Source: Plantago ovata (taxonomy: Eukaryota; Streptophyta; Magnoliopsida; Lamiales; Plantaginaceae). From it: a stretch of DNA of 64,000 nucleotides. The stretch lies in NCBI GenBank assembly GCA_028274465.1, contig CM051456.1:67256753-67320752 (forward strand), in the 5' to 3' direction. Each line of letters starts with the position of its first letter. The stretch's first letter is position 1. Position numbers and translations under genes: made by a program. Below, piece by piece: positions 11,219 through 22,421 of this stretch. The notes under the pieces were generated by a model that was given only the letters and a program-made list of their open reading frames with translations, was not told the origin of the DNA and ran no database searches.

Positions 11219-13607
11219 ATGTCTTTAGGAGATGCTCCCTTGCTGAAGCTGGAAAATTACGAGAAATGGCGAAACAACATGATGTTACATCTTGAGGCCA
11301 TTAGTGATGAGATGGTCACCGTCATTAATGATGGACCTATCAAGATCACCAAGGTTGAAAGGAGTTTCCCTCATAGAACCACTGAAGCTGTAAAGGAAAC
11401 CATCCAAGGCGAACCATCAGATACGGTTGTGCCAAAACTAAGAGATTCCGTCTTGATGGCCAAGCAAGAAATATCATCATCAGATCAACTCCGGATACCA
11501 TACAGTGCAAACTGTGGGGTGCTAAGACTGCTAAGGAGGCTTGGAAAATGGTTCAAGATCTTTGTGCTGGATCTGACAAGACCAAGGAAAACAAACTTGA
11601 AGTACTTAAGCTAAAGTTTCAAAACTTTAAGCAAGGTGCTAACGAGTCACTGGAAGACTTGGACTTCAGATTCACAACTCTTGTTAGTGAAATGGCAGCG
11701 CTGGGTGTTGGAAATCTTTATTCAGATTCTGAGAAAGTGAAAACTATCATCAGAAGTTTGAATCAAGAATGGATCCATACTCAGAATTTCTATTATAATC
11801 AAGGAATGCCTGACATCACACCAACTGAGTTGTTCTATCATCTTACTACTGTCAATTATGAGACAAAGCAAAGAGAAAATGTGTTTGCTGAAAAATCACA
11901 AAACATTGCTCTTGCTGCAAAGCCGTCATCTTCTGAAAAGAAGAATGATAAAGAGCCTGCTGATGAAAAGGCTTTAGTTGTTAAAAACATGAAGAAGTCA
12001 TCAGTAAGGAACTTGAAAGGCGAAAGGCAAAAGAGAAGCTGTAAAAGCATCTTGGTAACAACTACCATAAGTACAAGAATGATACTAGCTCGCTGAACAA
12101 GCAAGCTCAGCAAGCTACATCTTCAGAAGAACCAGCAGTTGGAAATGATCTATGTTTTTACTGCAAAAAACCTGGACACTTCAAAGCTAATTGCCCTTTG
12201 CTGAAAGGCAAATCTGCTGAAAAGAAGAAGTTCAAAAGAGCTTTCATCGCTGAAGAAAAGAAGAAGCTTCAAGCAAAAATCGATGCATTGTGCATTGAGA
12301 CAAGCTTCGAAGACAGTGAGGATGAAAGTTCAGACACCGACGATGAAGAAGCCACTCTAGACGTGGAGATTGGCAAAGAAGTGTGTGGAATAGCTATGGA
12401 AGCTTATCCAGATGTGTCGAACTACGAATTCTGCCTCATGGCCGGTCAGGTAAATAATTCTACCTCTGACTCAGATTCAGAAAGTGAAGACGAGATTGAC
12501 CTTGACAAGATTCAAGGAGAAATCGAAAGATTTGAGAAATCTCTCAGCAAACAGCAAGAGGAACTTCAACTTGCTGAAACTCTGACCAAGCAAACTACTG
12601 AAAAGTACGTTTTGCTGAAGGAAGAGACAGAAGAAAAGGATGCTGAAATAAGGCGTCTTAAGAAGTTGATTGCTGAGGCTGCAGAGAAAAATTCTCAAAT
12701 GGCATTAGAATTAGAAGAGTATCAGTCCTCAATTCTAAAGTTACTTGCTGAAATCCAAGAAATGAAAAAGATGAAAATCAATTTCAAATCCTATGTGGAA
12801 GCAAGTAATACGCTGACTAAACTAAACTCTTATTTGAGAGATCCATCTCAGAAAGAAGGTTTAGGAGCAACGTGTGAAGGTGATAACGTAGAAATCTTGA
12901 GAAAAGATAAATCACCTATCTCCTTTGTACGTGCTACTGATAGTAGTCCACCAGTGATCTATCAGTTTGGCCAAACTAAGGTTGCTGAAACATGCAATCA
13001 AGTACCTATGACCATAAAGCCCGCTGTTGCTACTCAAAGTAACAAGACTTTAAAAGGAAAACAGGTTGCTGAGAAGCAAACTGGAAAGAAAAAGAATGCC
13101 GTGAAGCATTCCGCCAAACAAGTTGCTGAAAAGCAAGTTGTTAAGTCTAAAGGCAAGATTACCAAAAGTAATCAGAAGTCCTTTGCTGACAAACCTGAAT
13201 CAAGTAAGGTTGTTGATGCTAAAGCTCGGCATTCTCCAAAGAGTGGACTCGGTTTCAAAACCAAGCAAAGTCAACTCTTTCATGAGTATAAGCAAAGTCA
13301 GCAAAGATACTTCAAAGAGATGAAGAAAACCAAGCCTAAGAGTTCTGAAAAGACTCCCAATGCTAGGACTAGAAGGAACCTTGCTAGAAAAGAATTTACT
13401 GAAAAGTATGTTCAGCAAAAAGGTCAACAGAGCAAGACACCACATCAGAAAGTGGATTTGACCAGCACAAGTCAAAAGTCTTTCAGCTCAAAACCTCCTA
13501 GTTCCTCAGCAAGTAGAAAACAAGTCAAAGTTGAAAAACTTCAGACTTGGGTTTCCACTGGACGCATTCTTGAACATGTTAATGGACATCCATCATTGGA
13601 TAATTAA
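11219..13607 (+). pseudogene. gag: Copia gag, copy B (deletion and frameshifts)
   Basis: The same gag as in copy A. The frame breaks near 11433, where a 28-bp segment between two AAGAGA direct repeats has been deleted. The correct frame resumes as the open stretch ending at 12096, breaks again near 12000 by a small deletion, and is then open from before 12198 to TAA at 13605-13607. The zinc knuckle CX2CX4HX4C lies near 12150-12195. The C-terminal half is intact here and serves as reference for the stops in A: acidic coiled coil, then Lys/Gln/Ser-rich tail. It would encode the structural protein if whole. Confidence 0.9.
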
Positions 13608-13612
13608 CTTGT

Positions 13613-16600
13613 TTGCTCTTGATTGTGCAGACTGCAGCCACGGAGACAAACGATGCAATCTGGCACTTTGATAGTGGTTGTGGAAAGCACATGACGGGCA
13701 ACAAGAATAACCTTATAAACTATAGACGGTGGTCTAAAGGTCCAACAATAAGGTTTGCTGGTGGAGGCTCCGGATCTACAAAAGGCTATGGTGATGTGAA
13801 GTTGGGATGCATAACCATTTTTGGAGTTCTTTATGTCAAAAATCTTAAGTTTAACCTTTTCAGCATGAGTCAATTTGCTGACAAAGGATACTTCATCGAA
13901 ATTAAAAGTGATGAATGTAAACTTGTAGATTTTGAGACTAAAAAGGTTATAATGACTGCAAGAAGATCAGGAGGCTTGTACACTGTTGATTGGTCTTCAG
14001 CAAACGTTGAAAAATGCCTTGTCTCAGATCATGATTGCCTTGCTGAAAAAGCATGGTTATGGCATAAACGAACAAGTCATCTAAACTTCAAGACGCTGAA
14101 TAAGCTGTCTAAAAAGGCACTTGTAGTTGGATTACCTAGGGTTACTTTTAAGAAGGATGGTGTTTGCAATGCATGTCAGCAAGGAAAGCAAACCAAATCT
14201 TCTTTCAAGAACAAGGCAGTACCGTCAACTACAAAACCTTTACAACTCTTACACATAGACTTGTTTGAATCTTCTTCAACAAGCTATGCTGGTAAGAAGT
14301 ATGGTCTAGTCGTGGTAGATGACTATTCAAGATTCACTTGGGTAGCATTCTTCAAGCACAAATCTGAAACCAAGACTGAAATACCTAACTTGCTGAATAA
14401 GCTTGAAGTCATGAAAAATGACAAGGTAAGAGTCATAAGGACAGTCCATGGTACTGAGTTTGTAAACCAGTACATAACTGAATATTGTACCTCGAAAGGT
14501 ATTCAACATCAGTTATCCTCAGTAAGGACACCACAGCAAAATGGTGTTGCTGAACGGAAGAATCGTACCGTGAAAGAAGCCGTAAGAACAATGCTTGCTG
14601 ACACTGAGATAAGTGAGGCTTACTGGGTTGAAGCGATTAATATCGCCTGCTATACTCAGAATAGATGTTTGATTACTAAGGAATACAACAAAACTCCGTA
14701 TGAATTATTTGTTGGAAGACCTCCTAACATCACTCATCTAAGAGTATTTGGTTGCAAGTGTTTCGTTCTTAACAATGGTGGAGAATACCTAAGAACATTT
14801 CAACCAAAGGCAGACGAAGCGATATTTCTTGGCTACTCCTTGCATAGTAAAGCTTACAGAGTTTACAACAAAAACGCACAAAAGATTGAAGAATCTGTGC
14901 ATGTTGTATTCTACGAAAAGTCACAAGGTGTGTCTGCTGAAGAAGAAATATCAGAATGTATGAAAAAGCTAATCATACATGAACAAAGAACTGAATTTGA
15001 TGCTAGGCAAATCAAGTCAATTGAACTAAATGATGATTCTGACAATGATTCTCCTCCCCCGAGTCATGACAAGATAAATATAGTTCACGACAAAGAATTT
15101 CCAGCAAAAGATGCGGTTGCTCCGGAAGTTGCTGAAATTACGCAATCTCCAGTGCCTGCTGATGAAATACCTCAACCCAGCAATGCTAGACAAGCAGTTG
15201 CTGACGAACCAATCTCATCAGAGACACAAATTCCCAGTAGTACTGAACAAGTACATACTGAAGAGTCACATGCGGATGAGCAAACATATCCTGATCCAAC
15301 AAACAGGAAACCTGTTCATAAATGGATTAGAGATCATCCCTCTACGGATATGATTGGCGATATTAATAAACGCCAAGTGACTAGATCCAAAGCTACTCAA
15401 GGACTTGCTGAAGAAGCAACTGTCGTAGAAGTAGAATCTTTATTCTCTTGCTTTGTTTCAGAAATTGAACCTGAAACCATAGAAGAAGCTTTGAAGCATT
15501 CTGAATGGATAAAGGCAATGCAAGAAGAATTGGATCAATTTGAAAGAAACAAAGTCTGGAAACTTGTGCCACTTGCTGAAGATAAGAAAGCTATTGGTAC
15601 AAAGTGGGTGTTCAGAAACAAGTTGAGTGAGTCTGGTGAAGTAACAAGAAACAAAGCACGCTTAGTTGCTCAAGGTTACTGTCAGAATGAAGGATTGGAC
15701 TATGATGAGTCTTACGCTCCAGTTGCAAGATTGGATGCAATTAGGCTTTTCTTGGCCTTTGCTGCTCACAATGACTTCATTGTTTACCAAATGGATGTTA
15801 AGAGTGCATTCTTAAATGGTGAACTTGCTGAAGAAGTCTACCTAGAACAACCCCCTGGCTTTGAACTTCCCTCAGAAACCAAGATGGTATATAAGCTTCA
15901 GAAAGTTGTATATGGTCTAAAGCAAGCACCAAGAGCATCGTATCATACCTTAGCTAAGTTCTTGCTGGAAAATGGTTTCAAGAAAGGTGAAGTTGACAAA
16001 ACTCTTTTTACCATAAACCATGATGGTAAATTAATCTTAGTTCAAATTTATGTGGATGACATAATTTTTGGATCTAAGGACAAGCAACTTTGTGATGATT
16101 TTGCCAAACTCATGACTAATAAGTTTGAAATGAGTATGATGGGAAAATTGAATTATTTCCTAGGATTGCAAGTCAAGCAACTCAAAGATGGAATATTCAT
16201 AAATCAAGCAAAGTATGCGAAAGAAATGTTCATAAAGTTTAGGATCAAAGAGGATGAGAAACCTAAAAAGATCCCTATGAGTGTTGGTACCAAATTGGGC
16301 TATACTAAAGAGGACAAAAGTGTTGAAGAACACAAGTATAGGAAGCTCATTGGTTCCTTGTTGTATTTAACAGCAAGTAGACCTGACATTCAGTATGCTG
16401 TTTGTGTGTGTGCAAGATTCCAATCGGATCCAAGAGAATCACACTACAAAAAGGCAATTAAAATACTGAAATATGTTAAAGGTACAGTCAATGTTGGATT
16501 ATGGTATCCAACAGATTCTGGACTTGAATTGGTTGGCTATTCTGATGCTGATCATGGTGGATCAACTCTTGATAGAAAAAGTACCTCTGGAACTTGTCAG

Positions 16601-16998
16601 TTTTTGGTACTAGATTAATATCATGGTTCAGCAAGAAGCAAACGTGTGTCGCCAATTCATCTACTAAATCTGAATACATTGCAGCTGGTTGTTGCACAGC
16701 TCAAATCCTATGGATTCAGCAACAATTAAGAGATTATGGTATTTCTGCAAAGAAAACACCAATCTTTTGTGATAATACAAGTGCTATTGCAATTACGCAA
16801 AATCCTAAGTTTCACTCTAGGACCAAGAACATTGATATTAGACATCATTTCATTAGAGATCATGTGGAAAAAGGTGATATTGAGGTTGTAAAAGTAGGTA
16901 CTGAAGATCAGCTTGCTGACATCTTTACCAAGCCCCTACCGGATAATAGGTTCGTAATGCTAAGGTATAACCTTGGATTGATTGAACTACCTCAATAA
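13613..16998 (+). pseudogene. pol: Copia pol, copy B (integrase Asp lost, one late frameshift)
   Basis: Longest pol frame of the three copies, open from the first codon after the gag stop to 16618. Protease [10 protein letters not shown] (about 13665-13695), zinc-type pre-integrase domain (about 14050-14200), integrase core (about 14220-14720), RT with an intact YVDD box (about 16050), RNase H (about 16500-16900). The integrase motif reads RTVHGTEF instead of RTDHGTEF, so the second catalytic Asp is Val (codon 14444-14446). One G is missing at about 16607, shifting the end of RNase H, which continues in another frame to TAA at 16996-16998. The start is uncertain: the frame opens at 13604, four bases before the end of gag, and has no early ATG, so it is presumably reached by frameshift or processing. 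Confidence 0.92.
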
Positions 16999-17016
16999 AG
17001 GAGACACTTGGCAGAA

Positions 17017-17500
17017 TGCTAAAACAGTTATTCAGCAAGCCAAAGTATTCCTGTCAAAAGACCAAGTCACTGATTTCTTCTAAGAAATGATAAGTCAAAA
17101 CATGATTGCTGAAACAGGCATTCAGCAAGTAATTCCTTCAAAACAGGTATTTGTTAGGAAACTTGACCATTTGCTGAGACATGCACTCAGTAAGTGAAAG
17201 AACTTAAGGATTGCTGAGACGGGTACTTAGACAATCAAAAGATACTGAAACAGGTATTCAAGTATCAAAGGAATTTTCTGAGACGGGAACTCAGAAAAAG
17301 AGCAAAAGCTCATCTCTCAGATTATACCAAAGGATGTCTCAAATACAAAAGAATTTACTGATACGGGAAATCAAAATGTCTTTTAAACTTAGAAAATATG
17401 AGATATCTAAGTAAGGGGGAATTTTCAGCAAGTATCCAGATTGTTAATTCAAACTCGCTGAAAAGATTCTTGTCTATTTCAGCAAGCAATCTATCCCTTA
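17017..17500 (+). repeat. Hairpin array in the pol-ORF3 spacer (copy B)
   Basis: Same series as in copy A. The best unit is at about 17106-17128 (TTGCTGAA, ACAGGCA, TTCAGCAA). Others include a unit with loop-side changes at 17172-17194 and one with both arms altered (CTGAGACGGGAACTCAG, about 17277-17293). Order and number of units match copy A. Confidence 0.72.
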
Positions 17501-17759
17501 TTACTCGGTAAAATCAATTTGTGACGTTAAGCTGGCACAGATAAACTCGCAATAATCATGACATGAAATTCAATCGTGGCCATTGATTAAAAGGAGTTAT
17601 TAATCTAACGGCTAACAAAACAAAGAGAGAGAGTGCTCTGACGGTTTTAGTTAGTGGGCCACTACGCATTCAATGCAAAGGCTCCACTATCTCCAGTGTT
17701 TCTCTGTTTTACCCTTGCTGAGAGCTCAAATCGATTGAGTTTCTCACACACCAGAGACA

Positions 17760-17769
17760 CTATATAAAG
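17760..17769 (+). promoter_or_regulatory. Internal TATA box upstream of ORF3 (copy B)
   Basis: CTATATAAAG about 140 bp before the ORF3 ATG, in the same context as in copy A. Confidence 0.5.
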
Positions 17770-17901
17770 AAGGAGTTAGAGAAATGACAAAATTCTTTAA
17801 CTCACATTTCCTTTCTCTGCAAATTCTAGCCTGAAACTACTGTACCTCCGGTCAAAAAGCAAACTATCTCTTTCGTACAATCTTCTTGCTCTATATAAGA
17901 A

Positions 17902-18707
17902 ATGGCTCCCAAGAGACAGTTATCAAAGTCCTCAAAATCGTCAAAGGTTGATAGTGCTGAAACACGCACTACTCCGGTGACTGCTCCGGTGACTACTCTG
18001 GCCCCAGACACAACGAAAGTTGTGTTGAAAAACGACCGAATCACTGTAAAACCTATGCCTCCGTCATATCTTGACACTGCAAAGTGTGAGATGTTGATGC
18101 AATGGGGAGGGTTTGCAAAAGAAAAGTACATTAGGTACTTTTATGAACAAGAACTTGATGACCAAAATGAAGAGGCGCTTGAGTTCATCAAGCAGCAAGG
18201 CCTCATGAACTTTATCTCTGCTCGCACTAAGCAAGTGAGCATGATTGATACTATGGAATTCTACAACAATGCAGAAATCCAGTCCCTTACAGACAGTAAT
18301 GGAGTCACTGAAAAAGTGATCCTTACTTATGTTCAGAACACGCAAATCGTCCTGAAATGGACTGATTTAGCGGAGATTTTCAGATTCCAACCACTGGAAC
18401 TGAAGATGACGTCACTGCTTCTGACGAAGAAATTGAAGCTTTCTACAGTGACGTCAGAAATGCAAAGATGAAGAAAGGCGAGATAGCTCCCGTGACTTGG
18501 ACAAAGCACGTTAAGAGAAAGCATCTCTGCCATTCACTTGGTCTAGTAGCTCTGCTACTAATTAAAGTTCTTGACTCCCAAGTTGGAGGAATTGACCAAG
18601 TAGGCCTGAGAAGATGGCCATTGCTGATGCATATTATGAAAATAAATCGGAACTTAACTGGGCTAAGTACATTTTCAACAGGCTTGTTGATTGTGTTACA
18701 AGTTTAA
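17902..18707 (+). pseudogene. Copia ORF3, copy B (one frameshift)
   Basis: Homologous to ORF3 of copy A, starting at ATG in AAGAAATGGC. The frame is open for 189 codons to 18471. A single-base deletion near 18381 (GATTTTC where A has GATATTTC) shifts it, and the rest is read in another frame to 18707. After it comes AAGGTAAAGG and, just before the gap, a pyrimidine-rich TTCTTTCCAG. These look like splice donor and acceptor sequences, so the gene may continue in a further exon beyond the gap. No function assigned. Confidence 0.65.
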
Positions 18708-18747
18708 GGTAAAGGTAGAAGACACACAAGTCTCACCTTCTTTCCAG

Positions 18748-18847
18748 NNNNNNNNNNNNNNNNNNNNNNNNNNNNNNNNNNNNNNNNNNNNNNNNNNNNN
18801 NNNNNNNNNNNNNNNNNNNNNNNNNNNNNNNNNNNNNNNNNNNNNNN
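18748..18847. other. Assembly gap (100 N)
   Basis: Exactly 100 undetermined bases, the usual placeholder for a gap of unknown size. It lies where two inverted copies of the same element meet. Confidence 0.99.
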
Positions 18848-19035
18848 CTTTCAGCAATCCTTAAGTTCTTTCTGATTGCCTGTCTCAGCAAGTGATCAAG
18901 TTTCCTAACAATACCTTTTGAAGGAATTACTTGCTGAATGCCTGTTCAGCACTCATGTTGTGTACTTGGTCTTTTGGACAGAAGAATACTTTGGCTTGCT
19001 GAATACCTGTTTCAGCATTCTGCCAAGTGTATCCT

Positions 19036-22000
19036 TTATTGAGGTAGTTCAATCAATCCAAGGTTATACCTTAGCATTGCGAACCTATTATCCGGTAGGG
19101 GCTTGGTAAAGATGTCAGCAAGCTGATCTTCAGTACCTACTTTCACAACCTCAATATCACCTTTTTCCACATGATCTCTAATGAAATGATGTCTAATATC
19201 AATGTGCTTGTCCTAGAGTGAAACTTAGGATTTTGCGTAATTGCAATAGCACTTGTATTATCACAAAAGATTGGTGTTTTCTTTGCAGAAATACCATAAT
19301 CTCTTAATTGTTGCTGAATCCATAGGATTTGAGCTGTGCAACAACCAGCTGCAATGTATTCAGATTCAGTAGATGAATTGGCGACACACGTTTGCTTCTT
19401 GCTGAACCATGATATTAATCTAGTACCCAAAAACTGACAAGTTCCAGAGGTACTTTTTCTATCAAGAGTTGATCCACCATGATCAGCATCAGAATAGCCA
19501 ACCAATTCAAGTCCAGAATCTTTTGGATACCATAATCCAACATTGACTGTACCTTTAACATATTTCAGTATTTTAATTGCCTTTTTGTAGTGTGATTCTC
19601 TTGGATCAGATTGGAATCTTGCACACACACAAACAGCATACTGAATGTCAGGTCTACTTGCTGTTAGATACAACAAGGAACCAATGAGCTTCCTATACTT
19701 GTGTTCTTCAACACTTTTGTCCTCTTTAGTATAGCCCAATTTGGTACCAACACTCATAGGGATCTTTTCAGGTTTCTCATCCTCTTTGATCCTAAACTTT
19801 ATGAGCATTTCTTTCGCATACTTTGCTTGATTTATGAATATTCCATCTTTGAGTTGCTTGACTTGCAACCCTAGGAAATAATTCAATTTTCCCATCATAC
19901 TCATTTCAAACTTATTAGTCATGAGTTTGGCAAAATCATCACAAAGTTGCTTGTCCTTAGATCCAAAAATTATGTCATCCACATAAATTTGAACTAAGAT
20001 TAATTTACCATCATGGTTCATGGTAAAAAGAGTTTTGTCAACTTCACCTTTCTTGAAACCATTTTCCAGCAAGAACTTAGCTAAGGTATCATACCATGCT
20101 CTTGGTGCTTGCTTTAGACCATATACAACTTTTGAAGCTTATATACCATCTTGGTTTCTGAGGGAAGTTCAAAGCCAGGGGGTTGTTCTAGGTAGACTTC
20201 TTCAGCAAGTTCACCATTTAAGAATGCACTCTTAACATCCATTTGGTAAACAATGAAGTCATTGTGAGCAGCAAAGGCCAAGAAAAGCCTAATTGCATCC
20301 AATCTTGTAACTGGAGCGTAAGACTCATCATAGTCCAATCCTTCAGTCTGACAGTAACCTTGAGCAACTAAGCGTGCTTTGTTTCTTGTTACTTCACCAG
20401 ACTCGCTCAACTTGTTTCTGAACACCCACTTTGTACCAATAGCTTTCTTATCTTCAGCAAGTGGCACAAGTTTCCAGACTTTGTTTCTTTCAAATTGATC
20501 CAATGCTTCTTGCATTGCCTTTATCCATTCAGAATGCTTCAAAGCTTCTTCTATGGTTTTAGGTTCAATTTCTGATACAAAGCAAGAGAATAAAGATTCT
20601 ACTTCTACGACAGTTGCTTCTTCAGCAAGTCCTTGAGTAGCTTTGGATCTAGTCACTTGACGTTTATTAATATCGGCAATCATATCCGTTGAGGGATGAT
20701 CTCTAATCCATTTATTAACAGGTTTCCTGTTTGTTGGATCAGGATATGTTTGCTCATCAGCATGTGACTCTTCAGTATGTACTTGTTCAGTACTACTGGG
20801 AATTTGTGTCTCTGCTGAGATTTGTTCATCAGCAACTGCTTGTTCAGCATTGCTGGAATGAGGTATTTCATCAGCAGGCACTGGAGATTGCGTAATTTCA
20901 GCAACTTCCGGAGCAACCGCATCTTTTGCTGGAAATTCTTTGTCGTGAACTATATTTATCTTGTCATGACTCGGGGGAGGAGATTCATTGTCAGAATCAT
21001 CATTTAGTTCAATTGACTTGATTTGCCTAGCATCAGATTCAGTTCTTTGCTCATGTATGATTAGCTTTTTCATACATTCTGATATTTCTTCTTCAGCAGG
21101 CACACCATGTGACTTTTCGTAGAATACAACATGCACAGATTCTTCAATCTTTTATGCCTTTTTGTTGTAAACTCTATAAGCTTTACTATGCAAGGAGTAG
21201 CCAAGAAATATCGCTTCGTCTGCCTTTGGTTGAAATGTTCTTAGGTATTCTCTACCATTGTTAAGAACGAAACACTTGCAACCAAATACTCTTAGATGAG
21301 TGATGGGAGGTCTTCCAACAAACAATTCATAAGGAGTTTTGTTGTATTCCTTAGTAATCAAACATCTATTCTGAGTATAGCAGGCGGTATTAATCGCTTC
21401 AACCCAGTAAGCCTCACTTATTTCAGTGTCAGCAAGCATTGTTCTTGCGGCTTCTTTCAGGGTACGATTCTTCCGTTCAGCAACACCGTTTTGCTGTGGT
21501 GTCCTTACTGAGGATAACTGATGTTGAATACCTTTCGAGGTACAATATTCAGTTATGTACTGGTTCACAAACTCAGTACCATGGTCTGTCCTTATGACTT
21601 TTACCTTGTCATTTTTCATGACTTCAAGCTTATTCAGCAAGTTAGGTATTTCAGTCTTGGTTTCAGATTTGTGCTTGATGAATACTACCCAAGTGAATCT
21701 TGAATAGTCATCTACCACGACTAGACCATACTTCTTACCAGCATAGCTTGTTGAAGAAGATTCAAACAAGTCCATGTGTAAGAGTTGTAGAGGTTTTGTA
21801 GTTGACGGTACTGCCTTGTTCTTGAAAGAAGATTTGGTTGCTTTCCTTGCTGACATGCATTGCAAACACCATCCTTCTTAAAAGTAACCCTAGGTAATCC
21901 AACTACAAGTGCCTTTTTAGACAGCTTATTCAGTGTCTTGAAGTTTAGATGACTTGTTCGTTTATGCCATAACCATGCTTTTTCAGCAAGGCAATCATGA

Positions 22001-22416
22001 TCTGAGACAAGGCATTTTTCAACGTTTGCTGAAGACCAATCAACGGTGTACAAGCCTCCTGATCTTCTTGCAATCATTATAACCTTTTTAGTCTCAAAAT
22101 CTACAAGTTTACATTCATCACTTTTAATTTCGATGAAGTATCCTTTGTCAGCAAATTGACTCATGCTGAAAAGGTTAAACTTAAGATTTTTGACATAAAG
22201 AACTCCAAAAATGGTTATGCATCCCAACTTCACATCACCATAGCCTTTTGTAGATCCGGAGCCTCCACCAGCAAACCTTATTGTTGGACCTTTAGACCAC
22301 CGTCTATAGTTTATAAGGTTATTCTTGTTGCCTGTCATGTGCTTTCCACAACCACTATCAAAGTGCCAGATTGCATCGTTTGTCTCCGTGGCTGCAGTCT
22401 GCACAATCAAGAGCAA
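19036..22416 (-). pseudogene. pol: Copia pol, copy C (four frameshifts or stops)
   Basis: The same pol, read right to left. Protease with [10 protein letters not shown] (about 22360), integrase core with RTDHGTEF (about 21590), RT with YVDD (about 19980), RNase H (about 19500-19100). Lesions against copies A and B: a one-base deletion near 21840 in the pre-integrase region, a CAA to TAA stop at 21154-21152, a one-base deletion near 20131 in RT, and a one-base deletion near 19211 close to the C-terminus. The natural stop is TAA at 19038-19036. Confidence 0.91.
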
Positions 22417-22421
22417 ACAAG

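Larger units (their letters stand above)
9428..18747 (+). mobile_element. SIRE/Maximus-like Ty1-copia element, copy B (runs into assembly gap)
   Basis: Second copy in the same orientation: LTR 9428-11106, primer site, gag, pol, hairpin spacer, ORF3. It ends in the gap at 18748, so its 3' LTR is not seen. Gag, pol and ORF3 each carry frameshifts, and the integrase has lost a catalytic Asp. The sequence is clearly closer to copy C than to the LTR of A in several places, for example the hexamer context of the primer site leader. Confidence 0.92.
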
